Below are positions 5,555 through 7,235 of a DNA stretch of 7,235 nt, one piece after another. Source of the stretch: Methanomicrobiales archaeon (lineage in GTDB: Archaea; Halobacteriota; Methanomicrobia; Methanomicrobiales; Methanospirillaceae); contig JALHCK010000024.1 of NCBI GenBank assembly GCA_022841205.1, positions 1 to 7,235 on the forward strand, written 5' to 3'. The notes beneath the pieces are model-generated. The model was given only the letters and a program-made list of their open reading frames with translations. It ran no database searches and was not told the origin of the DNA. Position numbers and translations under genes: made by a program. Numbering within the stretch: the first letter of the stretch is position 1; every line of letters starts with the position of its first letter.

Positions 5555-5947
5555 ATGGACTGTGTGCTGTGCAAAATTGCGAGGGGGGATATCCCCTCGT
5601 GGAAGATCTACGAAGACGATTACTGTATCGGCGTCCTTGACGTTTCGCCCTGTGCCCCGGGCCACTGTCTCGTCATCCCAAAACACCATGTCGAGAAATT
5701 CTACGACCTCCCGGACGATGAACTGGCAAAACTCTTTGTGGCTGCAAAAACGGTCGCCCGCAAGATCAGGACGGCATATTCCCCCGACCATGTCTGCATG
5801 TTCATCCGGGGTGGCAGGCTGCCCCACCTCCACGTGGCATTGTTCCCCTCCACCGAAGGCGACGGGGTCAGCGGCTTTCCCCAGAGCAATTACCCGGAAC
5901 AGTCTGTCGACCTGGATGCTTCGGCAGAACTGTTGCGGAGCGCCTGA
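5555..5947 (+). CDS. HIT-family nucleotide-binding protein with altered HIT triad
   Basis: A 130-residue soluble protein of the histidine triad superfamily, whose members hydrolyse or transfer nucleotidyl groups (Ap4A, AMP-lysine and similar). The N terminus MDCVLCKIARGDIPSWKIYEDD (1-22) has the zinc-type CxxC (C3, C6) and the conserved 'IPS.K.YEDD' segment. SPCAPGHCLVIPKHHVEKFYDL (31-52) is the typical strand plus His pair. The motif is LPHLHVALFPS (89-99): H91 and H93 match the first two motif histidines, H93 being the nucleophile position, but the third is Ala (A95). The usual 'NxGxxAGQ' loop is replaced by FIRGGR (83-88). The frame is open upstream to 5432, but homology starts at ATG 5555, where the TATA-like box also fits. 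No operon partner is visible. The family is certain; activity is less so because of the altered triad. Confidence 0.9.
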   Translation: MDCVLCKIARGDIPSWKIYEDDYCIGVLDVSPCAPGHCLVIPKHHVEKFYDLPDDELAKLFVAAKTVARKIRTAYSPDHVCMFIRGGRLPHLHVALFPSTEGDGVSGFPQSNYPEQSVDLDASAELLRSA

Positions 5948-6059
5948 AGCCTTCCCATATGGCAGACGGACTTGCCGGGGACTTCGCCGTTCACCGCCGG
6001 GGAAAACCGCCCTCTTTCATGGCGAAGAGGAAGGAATACCAGTGTTTCCGTGAATGGGT

Positions 6060-6090
6060 CTTCCGGACATTTCATTTTCCTGTTCGGAAG
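6060..6090 (+). repeat. 9-bp stem-loop downstream of the HIT gene
   Basis: CTTCCGGAC (6060-6068) pairs with GTTCGGAAG (6082-6090) through nine pairs including one G-U, with a 13-nt pyrimidine-rich loop. The G-U pair works only in the forward transcript, so a plus-strand RNA structure is favoured. It lies about 110 nt after the HIT stop codon. No T-run follows, so it may be an RNA-stabilising or processing structure rather than a terminator. Confidence 0.4.
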
Positions 6091-6158
6091 GGGTATGGAG
6101 CGCCAGGGCTTTCCTCGTTGTCCGGGCACTGCATCTTAAGGATTTGCAACCATCGGGA

Positions 6159-6195
6159 CCGGGGGTAGCTGGAGGACTACAATGTAGCGCCCCGG
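6159..6195 (+). repeat. Nested stem structure upstream of the 6319 gene
   Basis: CCGGGG (6159-6164) pairs perfectly with CCCCGG (6190-6195). Directly inside, GTAG (6165-6168) pairs with CTAC (6177-6180), leaving an 8-nt loop and a 9-nt bulge. The bulge offers an alternative: CTACA (6177-6181) pairing with TGTAG (6183-6187). Two mutually exclusive inner pairings inside one strong outer stem could be a switch or a binding site, but could also be chance in GC-rich DNA. Confidence 0.3.
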
Positions 6196-6318
6196 AGGAG
6201 GAACGGACCGGTTGGTGTCCAGAGGGGTGATTTCATGATAGTGGAACTACCAGGATCATGATATGGTGAGATACCGGGGACGGACTCTTCCCGGAACACA
6301 GGGATCGTGAGGTGAGAA

Positions 6319-6861
6319 ATGGCGTCCCGGCATACAGGACAACGGAACTATGAACGGGTGACAGAGGACCGGAACCGCGAAGAGCTGATCTTTGCCGTCC
6401 TGTCCCTGCCCCCCGAATGCGATAGCAGGGTGAAGGGGCTGGTCGATGCCATAAACGGTCTCCCCGATGTCTATACCTGCAGTTCCTGCGGAGGGCACCC
6501 GGAAGAGGATGGCCGGGAGAACCCTGCACCGGAAGGATGTTTTTATGTCCAGTTCATCGTCGAGCCTACTGAGAACGGTTTTCTCTCGCTCGGCATAATC
6601 GATCTTGCGGCTCGCACGGTGGACCACGAGCTGCTCGCCGTAAAGACCCTCAACACGACGGATTCCCCCCGGCTCGTCATTTTCCATATCCTCGGCAGGG
6701 ACGGGGTGGACCCGGATGCGGTTGCCAAAAAGATACGTTCCCTCTGCAAGGACTGGAACGTCTCCCTCCGGGGGGTCCGCGAATACAAGCGGACCGGGCG
6801 GAGGCAGGATGCCCTGGAGAGGATCCGGGGTTTTTGCCGGGAAGGTGATTCCCGAAGGTGA
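6319..6861 (+). CDS. Uncharacterised protein with an SSCGGH motif
   Basis: A 180-residue soluble protein. Its core (about 22-125) reads as alpha/beta: a helix RVKGLVDAINGLPD (37-50), then VYTCSSCGGHPEE (51-63), a variable loop, CFYVQFIVEP (74-83), LSLGIIDLA (89-97), and a strand LVIFHILGR (119-127) followed by a helix DPDAVAKKIRSLCKDW (131-146). The layout 'helix, strand, S-C-x-G-H, loop, F-Y-V-x-F' resembles small uncharacterised bacterial and phage proteins with an SC-G-H signature, and loosely the SSCSGR segment of the tRNA-wybutosine methyltransferase TYW3. I am not confident of either. C54, C57 and H60 could bind a metal. The C terminus is basic (YKRTGRRQDALERIRGFCREGDSRR), perhaps RNA-binding. 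The start is well supported by GAGGTGA (6309-6315), a 7-base match to the archaeal anti-Shine-Dalgarno. No cotranscribed neighbour is visible. Confidence 0.8.
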   Translation: MASRHTGQRNYERVTEDRNREELIFAVLSLPPECDSRVKGLVDAINGLPDVYTCSSCGGHPEEDGRENPAPEGCFYVQFIVEPTENGFLSLGIIDLAARTVDHELLAVKTLNTTDSPRLVIFHILGRDGVDPDAVAKKIRSLCKDWNVSLRGVREYKRTGRRQDALERIRGFCREGDSRR

Positions 6862-7235
6862 AGGAGGGGGGGTTACCGGCAAGGATTCCCGGAAGGGGGA
6901 ACCCCGGCAGATTTTATCGTTCGCCTGCCCCGGACACAATTAATGCCGGGAGCCGTTCCCTGGAGATTAGCTACCGGCCCGGGTTTCCTGCAGCATTGCA
7001 GCAGTCCTTCAGCAGGATCGCCATTTTCCAGGGGATAAAACGGAGGGCAATCTCCGGATGGATTGTGAAACGAAGGCCTCTTCCTGGATTTCGCGATCGT
7101 ATCCCCTGGAATTTCAGCAATTTCCGGTTCACACAAGCAGCATGTGCCAGGAAGACCTGTTGGTTCACCGTTCTGTGTATCCCGGGATTTGCTGGGGGAT
7201 AGGTATGACCTTAGATAAATATCTTTATTATAAGT
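6862..7235. other. Gene-free tail with hairpins, ending in a likely promoter
   Basis: No gene is supported. A GTG at 6858 overlapping the previous stop opens a 114-codon frame, but its translation is Arg/Pro/Gly-rich and unlike a folded protein. Just after the 6319-6861 gene are two hairpins: TTCCC (6886-6890) with GGGAA (6897-6901), and GGCAG (6906-6910) with CTGCC (6925-6929), whose loop contains ATTTTATC. They may form the 3' end of that transcript. A further 5-bp stem with a 4-nt loop sits at 6988-7001. Confidence 0.35.
7213..7232 (+). promoter_or_regulatory. AT-rich palindrome and TATA box at the window edge
   Basis: AGATA (7213-7217) and TATCT (7220-7224) form a palindrome around AA, immediately followed by TTATTATAA. 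This is the most AT-rich stretch of the last kilobase and looks like a TATA box for a gene starting just beyond the window, possibly with an overlapping operator. Confidence 0.4.

Larger units (their letters stand above)
5948..6318. other. Gene-free interval with two strong stems
   Basis: No gene is supported over this 371-nt stretch. A 69-codon forward frame from 5959 has no recognisable similarity, no promoter and no ribosome site. The visible structure is the hairpin at 6060-6090, the nested stems at 6159-6195, and two copies of TCATGATA at 6233-6240 and 6256-6263. The second copy contributes to an AT-rich TATGATATGG-like patch that could be the promoter of the following gene, leaving a leader of about 30 nt that contains the Shine-Dalgarno site at 6309-6315. 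Confidence 0.45.

Noticed and set aside
5959..6168. 69-codon forward frame after the HIT gene
   Set aside because: No promoter, ribosome site or family resemblance; it overlaps the 9-bp stem-loop.
6858..7202. 114-codon frame whose GTG overlaps the preceding stop codon
   Set aside because: The overlap suggests coupling, but the translation is Arg/Pro/Gly-rich, lacks secondary-structure pattern, and runs through hairpin-forming intergenic sequence.
1..7235. CRISPR array, insertion sequence, tRNA or defence system
   Set aside because: No regularly spaced repeats, transposase motifs, terminal inverted repeats, tRNA cloverleaf or defence-type domains were seen on either strand.

Overview
The window looks like a stretch of a mesophilic euryarchaeal chromosome. 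It most resembles a methanogen of the order Methanomicrobiales (Methanoregula or Methanosphaerula relatives), although this placement is an inference. The support is: an archaemetzincin gene; AT-rich TATA-like boxes about 30-35 nt before several start codons, as expected for leaderless archaeal transcripts; a Shine-Dalgarno match to the archaeal 16S 3' end (GAGGTGA at 6309-6315); U-tract terminators; moderately high GC; and a secreted cohesin-like protein with a Thr/Pro stalk and a C-terminal membrane anchor. No rRNA, tRNA, insertion sequence, CRISPR array or phage gene is visible.

Layout from left to right. 1-191: no gene, one 9-bp inverted repeat. 192-1004 (+): cell-surface cohesin-like protein, followed by a T7 tract. 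1252-1572 (+): small antibiotic-biosynthesis-monooxygenase-fold protein. 1573-2117: gene-free, with two adjacent hairpins. 2118-2438 (+): unrecognised 106-residue protein, with a palindrome at its stop codon and a hairpin plus T6 further on. 5155-2708 (-): three genes on the minus strand, a GMC-family FAD oxidoreductase, then, after 94 bp and behind its own strong TATA box, a class I SAM methyltransferase that overlaps an archaemetzincin protease by ATGA. 5156-5554: divergent intergenic region with a palindrome and a repeated ACCGGGGTAT element. 5555-5947 (+): HIT-family protein with an altered HIT triad. 5948-6318: gene-free, with two strong stem structures. 6319-6861 (+): uncharacterised protein with an SSCGGH motif. 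6862-7235: no convincing gene, ending in what looks like the promoter of the next gene.

The genes do not add up to one recognisable pathway. The only tightly linked pair is methyltransferase plus archaemetzincin, which are probably translationally coupled. The others look like single-gene units with their own promoters. I see no clear new defence, mobile or biosynthetic system. The items most worth a second look are the methyltransferase-archaemetzincin coupling, the HIT protein lacking the third motif histidine, the GMC enzyme with a cysteine cluster and no usual second catalytic His/Asn, the structured 5948-6318 intergenic region, and the SSCGGH protein.
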